This document shows positions 1-9,502 of a DNA stretch of 64,000 nucleotides, one piece after another (the first letter of the stretch is position 1; each line of letters starts with the position of its first letter). Under the pieces are notes generated by a model. It saw only the letters and a list, made by a program, of their open reading frames with translations, had not been told where the DNA came from and searched no databases. The translations under genes and the position numbers were made by a program. Source of the stretch: Oculatella sp. LEGE 06141 (GTDB lineage Bacteria; Cyanobacteriota; Cyanobacteriia; Elainellales; Elainellaceae); the NCBI RefSeq assembly GCF_015207605.1, contig NZ_JADEWO010000035.1, positions 1 to 64,000 of the forward strand, in the 5' to 3' direction.

Positions 1-955
1 CACCAGAGGTTTGGCCGGGAGCATGAACCATGGGCTTAATGTCAAAGTTGCCCGCAATTTCAGAGCCTTCTTCTGCACCCAGAGCGTAAGCATACGGCCA
101 GTTTCGCATGAAGGCCGTTTGTCCATTCTGGAAAAATCGGCGAACGTCTTCTTCCTGGTACGTGCTCACCCCAGATGGCGAAACGCCCTCGGTAATGGTG
201 CTGCGTAAAAATTCCAGGGCTTGAATCGCCTCTGGCTGATCCAGTCCCACTTCCTGGGTTTCTGGATTAATCCAGAAACCGCCCGCCCCTTCCAGGACTT
301 CGACAAACATGGCAGATACGCCTTCGTACTGCCGTCCCTGCCAAACGTAGCCCCAGGGAACCACATCATCCGCCTGCAACTGCTGGGAGATCGTCATCAG
401 ATCCGAAAAGGTTTCGGGAGGTTGCGCTCCAATCTGCTCTAGCAAATCGGTGCGATAGTACAGCATTCCTACGTCGGAGCGCAGCGGAATCTGATACAGC
501 CCGTCTTCAAAACGGCTGGCGGCAATGCTGGCCTCGGTGTAGGCGGCTAACTGCTCTTCAGAAACGCGATCGCTCAAATCCTGGAGCCACCCAGCCGCCG
601 CAAACTTCGGCACCCAGATCACATCCATCACCACCATGTCATAGGGAGAATCTCCCAATAAAAAAGATGAGGTGTATAGATCTTCAACGGCATCGCTGGC
701 GTTTGGCCCTTCAACAATCTGGACGCGAATATTGGGATTTTGCGATTGAAATTCTTCGATTAACGGTCGCCACGGAGGCGTATCGGGTGCTGGCATCAAC
801 ACCGTCAGGGTAATGGGCTGCTGCGACAGGACAACAACACTGTAAAAGACGACCCCGATAAAAACGGCGATCGCCACTCCAACCCAACGTAAACGATGAG
901 AGATAACATGAGGCAGACGTTGTTTCAGCCTGCGAAGTTGCTGAATAACGTTCAT
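1..955 (-). CDS. ABC transporter solute-binding protein, family 1 (partial)
   Basis: The reading frame runs off the left edge, so only about 318 N-terminal residues are present. ATG at 955 follows AAAGGATT, a plausible ribosome site. Residues 1-45 hold a basic N-terminus and one hydrophobic segment, a signal anchor or signal peptide. The rest reads as a family-1 extracellular binding protein: strand pattern LTVLMPAPD near the mature start, a DMVVMDVIWVPKFA segment, then IPLRSDVGMLYYRTDLL. The family captures sugars or oligosaccharides for ABC importers. It lies downstream of an MFS sugar-transporter-like gene on the same strand, 222 bases apart. Substrate unknown; the permease genes would lie beyond the edge. 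Confidence 0.85.
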   Translation of the reverse strand, partial: MNVIQQLRRLKQRLPHVISHRLRWVGVAIAVFIGVVFYSVVVLSQQPITLTVLMPAPDTPPWRPLIEEFQSQNPNIRVQIVEGPNASDAVEDLYTSSFLLGDSPYDMVVMDVIWVPKFAAAGWLQDLSDRVSEEQLAAYTEASIAASRFEDGLYQIPLRSDVGMLYYRTDLLEQIGAQPPETFSDLMTISQQLQADDVVPWGYVWQGRQYEGVSAMFVEVLEGAGGFWINPETQEVGLDQPEAIQALEFLRSTITEGVSPSGVSTYQEEDVRRFFQNGQTAFMRNWPYAYALGAEEGSEIAGNFDIKPMVHAPGQTSG

Positions 956-1177
956 AATCCTTTACACATTGGAGGATTTAATTGAAGTCAGTAGACCGTA
1001 AAACAGGTAACAAAAGTTAACGAGTAAACCCGTAATATTTCGCAAGGATTCAAGGTTTTTCTTTAACGCTCGAAAAACTAAAATCAACGCGGTTATGGCT
1101 AGTTTTTGGGTTTCAACACAACAAGTAACACTACTGAAACCCTTTCAGCTCAGGTTATTAGCTTGGCATTAGCCAAT

Positions 1178-2626
1178 TTAGTCATGCTGAGAACGCACCG
1201 AATCAGAAGTAGCGATAGATGAAGAATCAACATTCAAAACCGATTCAGCTTCATTAACTTCTGTATCAGAGGTAACCACTCCTCCGTTTTTATTATTTAC
1301 CACAGTAAATTTGGCAACTCGCCTATCTAGAGACACATCTTCCACCCGATGGACTAAGAGAGCTGCGATAAGCATAAATACTCCTCCCATAGATACAGCC
1401 AGGAGGCGATCGTCATGTAGCCAGTGTTCCATCACCCAGCCCAGCCCCAGAGAAGCCAAAATTTCGGGCACCACAATAAAGAAATTAAAAATGCCCAAGT
1501 AGATACCGCTGCGATCGGGCGGCAAGGCTCCAATCAGAATGGCATAGGGCATTGCTAACAGCCCGGCCCAGGCAATGCCAACCCCAAGCATCGAGAGAAA
1601 CAACACATACCGATTGTGAATTAGCAGCAGAGACAACAACCCTGCCGCACCGCTACAGAGGCAGATCGTATGAGCCGTTTTGCGACTGGTGGCTTGCGCC
1701 AACCGAGGCAACACAAACGAGAAGGCAAAGCAGACCGCATTATAGGTAGCAATGCATAACCCTGCCCACTCAATGCCCTCTGCATAAATAGGCGAACTTT
1801 CAAACACCGCGCCAAAAATATCTCGCGCCACGGCTGGGGGAAAGTACAGAAACATGCAATACATTCCTAACCAGCTAAAGCACTGCACCCAGGCCAATTG
1901 CCGCATCGTGGCAGGCATATCTTGCAGAGCCGTTCTAATCTCGCGCAGCGTGCTAGAAACCCCCAGTTGCTCTTGCTGCTGTTGTTGAAACGCCTGCATA
2001 TCTTCGGGAGGTTCCTCCTGGGTGGTGGCGATCGTCCACAGCACCGTCCCTAAGAAGGCCGCAGCTCCTACGTAAAACGAGAGTTTAACCGTGGGTGGCA
2101 CAATATACTCAATACCTGCCCCCGGCACGTTAAACCAGTGGTTGAGCACCCACGGCAGCGCCGCTGCCACCACAGCACCCAGGCCAATGAAAAAGCTTTG
2201 CATGGCATAGCCGCGCGTTCGCTGGTCGGGTGGCAGCAGATCGCCCACAAAGGCACGAAACGGCTCCATGCTGACATTGGCCGAAGTATCGAGCAGCCAC
2301 AGCAGTCCGGCAGCCATCCACAAGCTGGATGAATTGGGCATCAGGATGAGGGCGATCGAACTCAAAATTGCACCCACCAAAAAGTAGGGTCGTCGCCGTC
2401 CCAAGCGGCTCCAGGTGTTGTCGCTCAGGCTGCCTATAATGGGCTGCACAATTAGCCCGGTTAACGGCGCGGCCAGCCACAAAATAGGAATATCGTGAGC
2501 GCTAGCACCCAGATGCTCAAAGATGGCGCTGGCATTCGCCATTTGCAGACCCCAGCCAAACTGAATGCCACAGAAGCCAAAGCTCATGTTCCAGAGTTGC
2601 CAGAAATTCAGGCGTTTTTCTGTCAC
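1178..2626 (-). CDS. MFS transporter, SLC45/glycoside-cation symporter-like
   Basis: About 482 residues with roughly 12 membrane segments. Motifs include [20 protein letters not shown] after the second segment (the MFS loop 2-3 signature) and [16 protein letters not shown], typical of SLC45-like sucrose/maltose symporters and their bacterial relatives. The frame is open to 2692, but I chose GTG at 2626: AGGAGA (2633-2638, minus strand) lies six bases upstream and the protein then begins [17 protein letters not shown], as family members do. It probably imports a disaccharide with protons. It precedes the solute-binding protein gene, so the two may share a transcript or a substrate (inference). 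Confidence 0.85.
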   Translation of the reverse strand: MTEKRLNFWQLWNMSFGFCGIQFGWGLQMANASAIFEHLGASAHDIPILWLAAPLTGLIVQPIIGSLSDNTWSRLGRRRPYFLVGAILSSIALILMPNSSSLWMAAGLLWLLDTSANVSMEPFRAFVGDLLPPDQRTRGYAMQSFFIGLGAVVAAALPWVLNHWFNVPGAGIEYIVPPTVKLSFYVGAAAFLGTVLWTIATTQEEPPEDMQAFQQQQQEQLGVSSTLREIRTALQDMPATMRQLAWVQCFSWLGMYCMFLYFPPAVARDIFGAVFESSPIYAEGIEWAGLCIATYNAVCFAFSFVLPRLAQATSRKTAHTICLCSGAAGLLSLLLIHNRYVLFLSMLGVGIAWAGLLAMPYAILIGALPPDRSGIYLGIFNFFIVVPEILASLGLGWVMEHWLHDDRLLAVSMGGVFMLIAALLVHRVEDVSLDRRVAKFTVVNNKNGGVVTSDTEVNEAESVLNVDSSSIATSDSVRSQHD

Positions 2627-2973
2627 TTTGGTTCTCCTGAGACGATCGACAACCAGGCTGGCCTCAGTTCCAGCGCAGGCAGTGCAAGGCAACCTTGCTT
2701 GATAGGCTCAAAATTAGTGAACTCGTTAACCCAAACGTTGATCAAAACAGAATCTTGCGACTCCTCAATGCAATTCGTTCTGCACAGCAACGCCTCGCCA
2801 TTTAATCATTTGTGTGGCGATCGACCGTTGAACGACCTGTTTATGCAGTTTATCAAGCTACTGGGGTATCGTCCTTTGCCACACCTCATTCGCTCGATCG
2901 ACTAGTACCAGGAAAGCCCTTTTGTGAGCAAGGGAAGCCAGACCCTACCCGATACGGTGGTGTCTGGAGGATA
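2627..2973. other. Intergenic region with one hairpin, no gene seen
   Basis: This is the 5' region of the MFS gene and the 3' region of the kinase gene, both on the minus strand. A hairpin at 2938-2967 (CCAGAC...GTCTGG, with an inner CTACC/GGTGG stem around a six-base loop) sits just after the kinase stop codon. It is not followed by a clear T-run on the minus strand, so it is only a possible terminator. Confidence 0.4.
2633..2638 (-). promoter_or_regulatory. Ribosome binding site that fixes the MFS start
   Basis: AGGAGA on the minus strand, six bases before GTG at 2626. It favours this start over the upstream in-frame start at 2692, whose extra 22 residues are cysteine- and arginine-rich and unlike the family. 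Confidence 0.65.
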
Positions 2974-5115
2974 TCACAGAAACTGAGTAGCGAGTTGTTG
3001 TTGCATCCAATAGGAGCGATAGGCTAGCACCACCGCCACCGTCATCCCAATGGCGATCGCCGGAGCCGCAACGGGCACCCAACCATGCAGGCTAAACAGA
3101 GCGTAGGTGGTTCCAGCCAGGCTCAGCAACACAATTACTAAACTCGCACCCAGGGCAGCCGGATGGCGCACAAACCAAACCAAACCAGCCCCCGCGATCG
3201 CCCAGCCGCCAATCCAGAGAATTTCCACCCACTCAGACCAGAACCAAAAGGGCGATCGGCCATCCAAAACCGACGTTAAGATCTGGCTCACCATTTGGGC
3301 GTGGATCGTGACACCGGGCATCTGATGGTTGAGATCCTGCCCCGCACTATAGGGGGTATAGAACAAATCTTTGGCACTTGCAGCCGTTGTTCCAATCAGC
3401 ACAACCTTATCTTGAACCCAATCTGGCTCAAACCGCCCCTGAAGCACGTCGCTAAACGAAACCTGTCTGGCGATGTTGCGTGGAGAACGGTAATCCAGCA
3501 ATACCTGGTATCCCGCTGCATCTAGCTGGTGATAGCCACCCGAATTGGCCGCCAGCGGTGGAAACACCGTTTCCCCGATTTGAATGGCATCAGGGCGATC
3601 GACACTGTTTTTAATCTCAATTCCTTGATGGCTCAAATAAGCCAGCGCCGTTCGCAGCGAAAACGAATAATAAGCATCGGCACCAACAGAGGCAAACATC
3701 AGGTTGCGGCGAACGATACCATCCACATCCACCGGGAAATCGTTGAACCCAATGCGATCGCCTGGAACACCCTCCGGAGGCGGAATCTGTGCCGATTCCT
3801 CGGAACCCAGTTTCATAATAACCATGAGGTTATCGGCTTGCTGAAGCTGAGCCAATAGCTGGGCGTGACCTGGCTCCTGCGCTAGTTCACGATGCATATC
3901 CAAGCCAATGACTCGCGGCTGATGTTGTTCGAGTTGTTTTAACACCGTAGCCAGGTCTTGATCGGACGGGGTAGGACGCTGAAGGGCTTGCAGGTCGGCC
4001 TCGGTAATTGCCACCAGCAACAGACGCGGATCGGGCGGAGCCTGATGTTGCCAGCGCACCAGTTGATCGTAGGCTACCCGTTCCAGGGGTTCTACCCAGC
4101 CAATTTGCCGTAGTCCTTGAACTAAGCCCGTGATCGCAATGGTAGCGATCGCCATCACCTGTATCCCCCGTTTCAGGAGTTTGCGCCGTTCCTCTGGCGA
4201 CTCAAACTGGGTTTCGGGTTCGTTCCGCTGGTCATGCAGTAGAGACTCGGGCAGCAACAGCGCTGGCAAATTAGCGGAGGTTCCAAGCGGCAACGCCGAC
4301 AGCCGTTGCAATGCCTGCAACACATCCCGCGCCGTTGGATAACGCTGGCTGAAATGAGAGCGCACCATCCGTTCCAAGATGAAGGTTAACCCCGGACTGA
4401 CCTTCGCCTCATCCTGCCAAAGCACTTCAAAGGTTTGGGGATGTTCTAACAGTTGCGAGGGCGGCAATCCGGTGAGGGCATGAATCGTGGTCATGCCCAG
4501 CGCGTAAATGTCGCTACAAAACCGGGGTTTACCCGCCAGTTGCTCGGTTGGCGTGTATCCCGGCGTGCCGATGCTAACGGTCAGGTTGGTTTGACCGCTG
4601 CCAGTAGAGAGTTGGGTGTGGATTTCTTTGACCGCCCCAAAATCAATTAAGACGATTTTGCCATCGCTATGGCGGCGAATTAAATTACTGGGTTTAATGT
4701 CGCGGTGAATCACGTCATGGGCATGAACAAAATCCAACACGCTCAAAACATCCTGCAAGAGGGCGATCGCCTCGGCTTCACTAAACCGCTTTCTTTGAGA
4801 GATCTCTTCGCTTAACGGATGACCGTCAATGAATTCCTGAACCAGATAGAACTCTTGACTTTCCTCAAAAAAGTCCAGAAATTGGGGAATCTGGTGATGC
4901 TGCCCCAGCCGTTCTAGCACGTCAACTTCTTTATCAAACAGGCGGCGGGCAACGGTTAGAAACTTTTCGTCTTCGCTGGTTGGCCTAAACTGCTTCACGA
5001 CACAAAAAGAGCCATGCGGCTGACGCACATCCTCAGCCAGATACGTTCGACCAAAGCCGCCCGACCCTAAAACAGAAACCAGTTTGTAGTGCCCACCCAG
5101 CAAAGTTCCTAGCAT
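2974..5115 (-). CDS. Serine/threonine protein kinase with CHASE2 sensor domain
   Basis: 713 residues. Residues 8-270 are a Hanks-type kinase: glycine loop GSGGFG, Lys41 in VVKQF, catalytic HRDIKPSN at 137-144, DFG at 158-160 and a GTPGYTPTEQ activation segment. A hydrophobic segment near 315-330 crosses the membrane, followed by a CHASE2 domain (about 335-640) that should face the periplasm. Three hydrophobic segments end the protein. This inverted order (kinase first, sensor after) is known in cyanobacterial CHASE2 kinases. The ligand is unknown. All key catalytic residues are present, so it is probably active. It is divergent from aroE across 208 bases. Confidence 0.92.
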   Translation of the reverse strand: MLGTLLGGHYKLVSVLGSGGFGRTYLAEDVRQPHGSFCVVKQFRPTSEDEKFLTVARRLFDKEVDVLERLGQHHQIPQFLDFFEESQEFYLVQEFIDGHPLSEEISQRKRFSEAEAIALLQDVLSVLDFVHAHDVIHRDIKPSNLIRRHSDGKIVLIDFGAVKEIHTQLSTGSGQTNLTVSIGTPGYTPTEQLAGKPRFCSDIYALGMTTIHALTGLPPSQLLEHPQTFEVLWQDEAKVSPGLTFILERMVRSHFSQRYPTARDVLQALQRLSALPLGTSANLPALLLPESLLHDQRNEPETQFESPEERRKLLKRGIQVMAIATIAITGLVQGLRQIGWVEPLERVAYDQLVRWQHQAPPDPRLLLVAITEADLQALQRPTPSDQDLATVLKQLEQHQPRVIGLDMHRELAQEPGHAQLLAQLQQADNLMVIMKLGSEESAQIPPPEGVPGDRIGFNDFPVDVDGIVRRNLMFASVGADAYYSFSLRTALAYLSHQGIEIKNSVDRPDAIQIGETVFPPLAANSGGYHQLDAAGYQVLLDYRSPRNIARQVSFSDVLQGRFEPDWVQDKVVLIGTTAASAKDLFYTPYSAGQDLNHQMPGVTIHAQMVSQILTSVLDGRSPFWFWSEWVEILWIGGWAIAGAGLVWFVRHPAALGASLVIVLLSLAGTTYALFSLHGWVPVAAPAIAIGMTVAVVLAYRSYWMQQQLATQFL

Positions 5116-5323
5116 GATGATTCAATAGGATTGACTTTATTAGGAAATGCTCGAATTCAATGTTCCGCTCACATCCCCTGATATTCCTGAGAATTCATTC
5201 AACCGCGTCACTCCTGAGGTTCTAAGATTCTATAGTCTTTGAGTTGATCTTGATGGAACGGGTGGACGACTGCCCCCACTCCCATCGGTTGAAATGAACT
5301 GTATTTGCTGCTGGCCTGCCTTC

Positions 5324-6190
5324 ATGATAATTACTGGTCAAACTAAATTGCTTGGTGTCATTGGATACCCCATCGCACATTCTCTATCTCCAGTGATGCA
5401 CAATGCGGCGATCGCCCACTTGGGGTTGGACTATGTCTACTTACCATTCTCCATTCAACCGACCGAGTTGAAACGGGCGATCGATGGATTTGAGGCAATT
5501 GGGTTGCAGGGCTTTAGCGTCACCATTCCGCATAAGCAGACCGTGATGCCGCTGTTGCAGTCGATTGCAGCGATCGCGCAAGCCGTTGGAGCCGTGAACA
5601 CCATCTACCGGACAGAACAAGGCTGGGAGGGTACCAACACCGATGTTGCTGGATTCATCTCACCTCTTACCCAGATGCAACGGAACTGGCAACACACTAC
5701 AGCAGTGGTTCTGGGGAACGGCGGAGCGGCCAGAGCGGTTGTTGCTGGATGCGCCCAGTTAGGCTGTGCTCAGGTGCGAGTGGTGGGTCGCAATCCGCAA
5801 AAGCTCCAGTCATTTCTGGCGAGTTGGGTTGACTCACCCTTAGCCGTCAACCTATCGGTGCATCCCTGGCAAGAGTTGCCCCAGTTGATTCCCCAGGCCG
5901 ATCTGCTGGTTAATACCACACCCATTGGCATGAATCCTCACCCCACGGCATCGCCGCTTAGCGACAGCGATGCCGCACACCTGCAACCGGGCACGATCAC
6001 CTATGACCTGATCTACACTCCCAACCCCACCCAGTTCTTGCAGCAAGCCCAAACCCAGGGCGCGATCGCCATTGATGGACTGGAAATGCTGGTGCAACAG
6101 GGTGCTGTTGCGTTGCAACAGTGGCTCCAGCAGTCGGTTCCAGTAGACGTGATGCGACAGGCGTTAAAACAGCACCTCAAGCTGCCATAA
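5324..6190 (+). CDS. aroE: Shikimate dehydrogenase
   Basis: Reduces 3-dehydroshikimate to shikimate with NADPH in aromatic amino acid synthesis. 288 residues from ATG 5324; an in-frame ATG at 5294 adds a cysteine-rich stretch unlike other AroE proteins, so I preferred 5324 (homologues begin M-ITGQTKLLGVIGYP). Visible motifs: SLSPVMHN for shikimate binding, the catalytic lysine in TIPHK, NTDVAGF, and the nucleotide loop GNGGAARAV. The C-terminal GLEMLVQQGA segment is typical. It stands alone; the next gene is convergent. Confidence 0.95.
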   Translation: MIITGQTKLLGVIGYPIAHSLSPVMHNAAIAHLGLDYVYLPFSIQPTELKRAIDGFEAIGLQGFSVTIPHKQTVMPLLQSIAAIAQAVGAVNTIYRTEQGWEGTNTDVAGFISPLTQMQRNWQHTTAVVLGNGGAARAVVAGCAQLGCAQVRVVGRNPQKLQSFLASWVDSPLAVNLSVHPWQELPQLIPQADLLVNTTPIGMNPHPTASPLSDSDAAHLQPGTITYDLIYTPNPTQFLQQAQTQGAIAIDGLEMLVQQGAVALQQWLQQSVPVDVMRQALKQHLKLP

Positions 6191-6214
6191 CCTCATCCAC
6201 CCGCTCTGAAGCAG

Positions 6215-6877
6215 TCAGTCGGGCGATCGTTCTGCCCATCGCCAGTTATAGCGATTCCATTCGTATACACCTTGAATCTCATATTCCATACCGTTGTCAA
6301 AGCGAACGGTACAGGTCGTATAGCCGCTATAGCTGGCAGGCACCATTGGCATGTTGTCTGGGGCTTCACTGAGGCCAACCACGGTGCAGAGTACCCATTC
6401 CCGCTGGCAGGGGCCATCGTCTTGCACCCATTCCCACAGGTTGTTAGACACCTCAATGCGATCGCCCACCTTCAGGTTCATGGCTAGCTCGTCGGAATAC
6501 TGAGCCAGGTGAACCGCCTGAATGCGATCGAGCCACTGCATCCCGTACTGATCTCGCAAGAACTGAATCGAGCCGGATTCTCGACCCGCCAACCAATCAT
6601 TGAGCAGTTGCACTTTCCACGATGCGCCCTGCGCCTCGTGTGCCTGCACAAACTGAAGGAAAGCTCGCCGTTGTTCGGGTGTGAGTTCATCTAAGGGATT
6701 CAGCAGCGCTGAACGATCGTCATGATTGGCGGCGATCGCTCCATTGCCATCCAGACTTGCCAGCACCGCAGTTGACCTCAACAAAATCTGCTTTTGCTGA
6801 GCATCTAATGGGCAACCTGCTGCTTCGCACTGAACAAAGGCTGCCTGCAAAACCGTTTCAATCTCAGCGTGAGTCAT
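6215..6877 (-). CDS. Conserved hypothetical protein, probable cyanobacterial family
   Basis: 220 residues, soluble, no signal peptide. The N-terminal part is helical (MTHAEIETVLQAAF...). The middle carries LTPEQRRAFLQFVQAHE and the C-terminal 90 residues are rich in Trp and Tyr with a beta pattern (VGDRIEVSNNLWEWVQ, CTVRFDNGMEYEIQG). Two cysteines near the N-terminus are unpaired with any metal motif. I do not recognise a named domain. It is convergent with aroE, 24 bases away. A real gene is supported by codon-like composition and a long clean frame. Confidence 0.75.
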   Translation of the reverse strand: MTHAEIETVLQAAFVQCEAAGCPLDAQQKQILLRSTAVLASLDGNGAIAANHDDRSALLNPLDELTPEQRRAFLQFVQAHEAQGASWKVQLLNDWLAGRESGSIQFLRDQYGMQWLDRIQAVHLAQYSDELAMNLKVGDRIEVSNNLWEWVQDDGPCQREWVLCTVVGLSEAPDNMPMVPASYSGYTTCTVRFDNGMEYEIQGVYEWNRYNWRWAERSPD

Positions 6878-7101
6878 GGGTGAGATTGGACTTGATATGA
6901 GCTTAGTTCAATAGTGCAGCAACGGTCTGGAGGATTTTTACTGCACTAGTCCAGAACTAACATGTTGCTGCAATTTAATGATCCCCATTATGGCAGAACT
7001 CTACCGAAGTGCTTGAGCGCCTCCAGAGGAAATTCAAGGTAAGCTGAAAAGTGGGATTGCGGAACCCAAACGCCTCAACTCTGCTGTTTTTCTATCACCT
7101 A

Positions 7102-7554
7102 ATGTTTATGGTTAAGCCCACACTTTTAAAAGTCTTTGCTGCGTTAGCCTTATCCTGTCTGTTGTGGGTAAGCAGTTGGGCGATCGCCCCCACTGCCCAT
7201 GCCTTAACGCAAATTCGACTGTTTGATATTTCCTACGGCTCTTGTCCACCGGATCTGGCAGAAGGGAATGTGACCACCGACGGTGCCAGCATGGCCGCCA
7301 ACTGCTACCTGGTCAGCGGCAAAGCCGAAAATGCAACGAACAAACCCGTACTGAACGCAGATATTTTTGGGCGTATTTACGACGCAAACGGCAACTCCGT
7401 AATGCAAAACCGCACCCGCCTCGGTTCCATTGATGAAGTGCCCCCTGGCATTAGCGACTTTGACCTGCGAATTACCGTGCCCGCCAACCAGCCCACACCG
7501 CTGCAATTGAAGCAGTTCAAAGCGTCAGGGTTTTCAGGTCGAGTGCGTCGTTAA
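7102..7554 (+). CDS. Small exported protein of unknown function
   Basis: About 150 residues from ATG 7102 (an in-frame GTG at 7051 is also open; ATG 7108 is a third choice). A signal peptide is clear: basic start MFMVKPTLLK, a hydrophobic core, then APTAHA-LTQ as a likely signal peptidase I site. The mature part (about 120 residues) is a beta-rich domain beginning with IRLFDISYGSCPPDLAEG and containing two cysteines that could pair. It resembles FxLYD-like extracellular modules (ATNKPVLNADIFGRIYDANG...), but that is inference. A strong terminator follows. Confidence 0.75.
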   Translation: MFMVKPTLLKVFAALALSCLLWVSSWAIAPTAHALTQIRLFDISYGSCPPDLAEGNVTTDGASMAANCYLVSGKAENATNKPVLNADIFGRIYDANGNSVMQNRTRLGSIDEVPPGISDFDLRITVPANQPTPLQLKQFKASGFSGRVRR

Positions 7555-7581
7555 AGTTAAACTGCAAACAAATATCATGGC

Positions 7582-7609
7582 AAAAGCGCTCAGAACAGGA
7601 GCGCTTTTT
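7582..7609 (+). terminator. Rho-independent terminator after the exported protein gene
   Basis: AAAAGCGCT at 7582-7590 pairs with AGCGCTTTT at 7600-7608 around a nine-base loop, ending in a T-run. It is 27 bases past the stop at 7554. Confidence 0.75.
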
Positions 7610-7675
7610 GCCGAATGTAGCAGCCCAATGGCTAGTACCTAGTGGCTCAGTATCGGGTGGCTCAGTATCTAGTGC

Positions 7676-7966
7676 TTAGTATCCAGCAAATGCGACTCGC
7701 TGTGCCGCTTGCATAAAGGCGCTGGAAATAAACTGTAACAGAAAAATAGCCAACATGGGCGAAAAATCGATTCCACCCAACGGCGGAATAAAGGAGCGGA
7801 AAATATTCAGGTAGGGGTCGGTCAACTGGCTCAGAATGTTGAATGGGGGATTCATCCAGTTGATTGTGGGGAACCAGCTCAACAGAATACGTATGATCAG
7901 CAGAACGAAGTAGATCTGAAGAAACGTTGCCAGTGAGGTTGCAATTAGAGCAAGAGAACTATTCAT
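7676..7966 (-). CDS. YggT/Ycf19 family membrane protein
   Basis: 96 residues with two hydrophobic segments flanking a central loop: LQIYFVLLIIRILLSWFPT, then NPPFNILSQLTDPYLNIFRSFIPP and PMLAIFLLQF. This is the YggT (YlmG/Ycf19) pattern, including the conserved LTDPYLxxFR loop. The family is linked to cell or chloroplast division and nucleoid or thylakoid organisation; its molecular role is not settled. The length is normal. The short gene lies between the exported protein gene (convergent) and the YtxH-like gene. Confidence 0.9.
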   Translation of the reverse strand: MNSSLALIATSLATFLQIYFVLLIIRILLSWFPTINWMNPPFNILSQLTDPYLNIFRSFIPPLGGIDFSPMLAIFLLQFISSAFMQAAQRVAFAGY

Positions 7967-8165
7967 AGTGCCGTGTTGAACTGGATAAGTAAAAACAACT
8001 TAGGTTTAGTTTAACGAATATCAGTAGACTCTCAATTGGTCAAGCGACATAGGGGATTAACCCACCGAGGCAGAAACGGCTCAACCGTTGCCACATCAAA
8101 GCCAGACCCCAGCCCCCCAATATCTTCCACATCCTCGCATATCCCGGCGTGGATCCATGGAAACA

Positions 8166-8501
8166 TTACGAATCCTGGGAGAGGGTGCGTTGACTGCCTT
8201 CGTCCTTAGGAGCGCCATTGACGTTGCCGAGCTGCTGCCGCACATCGTCGATCGCGTCGTTTAGCTGAGCAATTTTATCTTCTAATCCACGTCGTGCCGT
8301 TTCAATGCTTTGCTCGGTCGGCGCTCTAAGCTGCCGCTTGCGCCCCGGCGGTTTGTCCAGTTTTTTAAAGGATTCTTCAGACGGAGCAACCTCTTGATTG
8401 GAAAGCTTAGATGCTAACAACACGCCCAAGAGACCGCCAACAGCGCCGCCGACAACGCTTCCCACTAAGAATCCACCAATAAAATTATCTCGTTGGCTCA
8501 T
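8166..8501 (-). CDS. YtxH-like small membrane-associated protein
   Basis: 111 residues. The N-terminal MSQRDNFIGGFLVGSVVGG followed by a glycine/alanine-rich hydrophobic segment and KLSNQ matches the YtxH/gas vesicle-like stress family. The C-terminal half is charged and helical (IETARRGLEDKIAQLNDAID), a probable coiled coil. Such proteins sit in the inner membrane by one glycine-zipper helix. Function is not established. It is 93 bases downstream of upp on the same strand. Confidence 0.75.
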   Translation of the reverse strand: MSQRDNFIGGFLVGSVVGGAVGGLLGVLLASKLSNQEVAPSEESFKKLDKPPGRKRQLRAPTEQSIETARRGLEDKIAQLNDAIDDVRQQLGNVNGAPKDEGSQRTLSQDS

Positions 8502-8594
8502 GGTTCGTTACTGAAGAGCGGATGAGTATTCGACCACTTGTTCACAGCTTAGTCGCTAGGACAGAAAGTTGCCCACAGCAGTGCCATTGCAATT

Positions 8595-9245
8595 TTAAGT
8601 GCCAAAGGTGCGATCGCCTGCATCGCCCAGCCCCGGCACAATAAATCCGTGTTGGTTTAAACCTTCATCAATGGCAGCGGCATAAATCACCAACCCAGGA
8701 TAGGCCGTCCCCAGTTTTTGTAAGGCCGTTGGCGCAGTTACCACAGAGATAATGCGAACCAATGATGGTTCAACCCCTCGATTGATTAGCTCTGCCATCA
8801 CAGCCATACTGGTGCCGCCAGTCGCCAACATTGGTTCACTAATCAATATCCGGGTCTGCGGATCAAACTGCTGGGGCAGCTTGTTCAAATACAGAGTTGG
8901 CTCCAGGGTTTCTTCGTTGCGAACCAGACCAATGTGATAAATCGATGCCAGGGGTAAAAGTGCCTGTGCCCCGTCTAACAGTGACAATCCGGCACGCAAA
9001 ATCGGTACGACCGCCACTGGCACTTCGGGATTAATGAACGTCGCCTGACACGGCGCTAACGGTGTTTTAACCTCTGTCTCCAAAACAGGAAGCCAGTCGC
9101 GAATAGCTTCATAGGTTAGCCATCGCCCTAGCTCGGTCATGGCACTGCGAAACAACACCGATGGCGTTGTTTCATCACGAGCAACACCAAGCCAGTGTTT
9201 GATTAAGGGATGAGGCGGAACGTGAACACGTAACTGCAAAGACAT
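8595..9245 (-). CDS. upp: Uracil phosphoribosyltransferase
   Basis: 216 residues. Converts uracil and PRPP to UMP in pyrimidine salvage. The PRPP-binding loop reads ISEPMLATGGTSMAV (type I PRTase, with T in place of the usual D at one position), and the uracil-binding tail reads GLVIYAAAIDEGLN...FIVPGLGDAGDRTFGT. RAGLSLLDGA is the flexible region upstream. Start ATG 9245 gives the usual length. A 12-base direct repeat lies about 95-120 bases upstream. Confidence 0.95.
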   Translation of the reverse strand: MSLQLRVHVPPHPLIKHWLGVARDETTPSVLFRSAMTELGRWLTYEAIRDWLPVLETEVKTPLAPCQATFINPEVPVAVVPILRAGLSLLDGAQALLPLASIYHIGLVRNEETLEPTLYLNKLPQQFDPQTRILISEPMLATGGTSMAVMAELINRGVEPSLVRIISVVTAPTALQKLGTAYPGLVIYAAAIDEGLNQHGFIVPGLGDAGDRTFGT

Positions 9246-9338
9246 TGCTGGGCAAAACCGAAAACAGTGGCCATGAATTGCATCATCATACTCCGTTACG
9301 GCGATCGCACAACGGGTTTAGCGCAGCCAATCACCGTA

Positions 9339-9366
9339 TTCATTGATATCCACGTTCATTGATATC
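9339..9366. repeat. Short direct repeat TTCATTGATATC x2
   Basis: TTCATTGATATC occurs at 9339-9350 and again at 9355-9366, a period of 16 bases, upstream of upp. It could be an operator or a slippage product. Confidence 0.7.
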
Positions 9367-9457
9367 AACCTGCAACCCTGTTGAAATGGGTCTTTGACTC
9401 TCACACTGGTATAAACCCAGGCTCACTCCATTCGCCCATTTGTCGGGCATCGCAGGG

Positions 9458-9502
9458 TTATTGCAAATCTTTTTCATTAGTATTGACATAGATTTGCAAT
9501 AA
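9458..9502. repeat. Perfect 13-base inverted repeat
   Basis: TTATTGCAAATCT (9458-9470) and its exact reverse complement (9490-9502) flank a 19-base AT-rich spacer. There is no T-run, so it is not a standard terminator. It could bind a dimeric regulator of crtH or upp. Confidence 0.75.
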
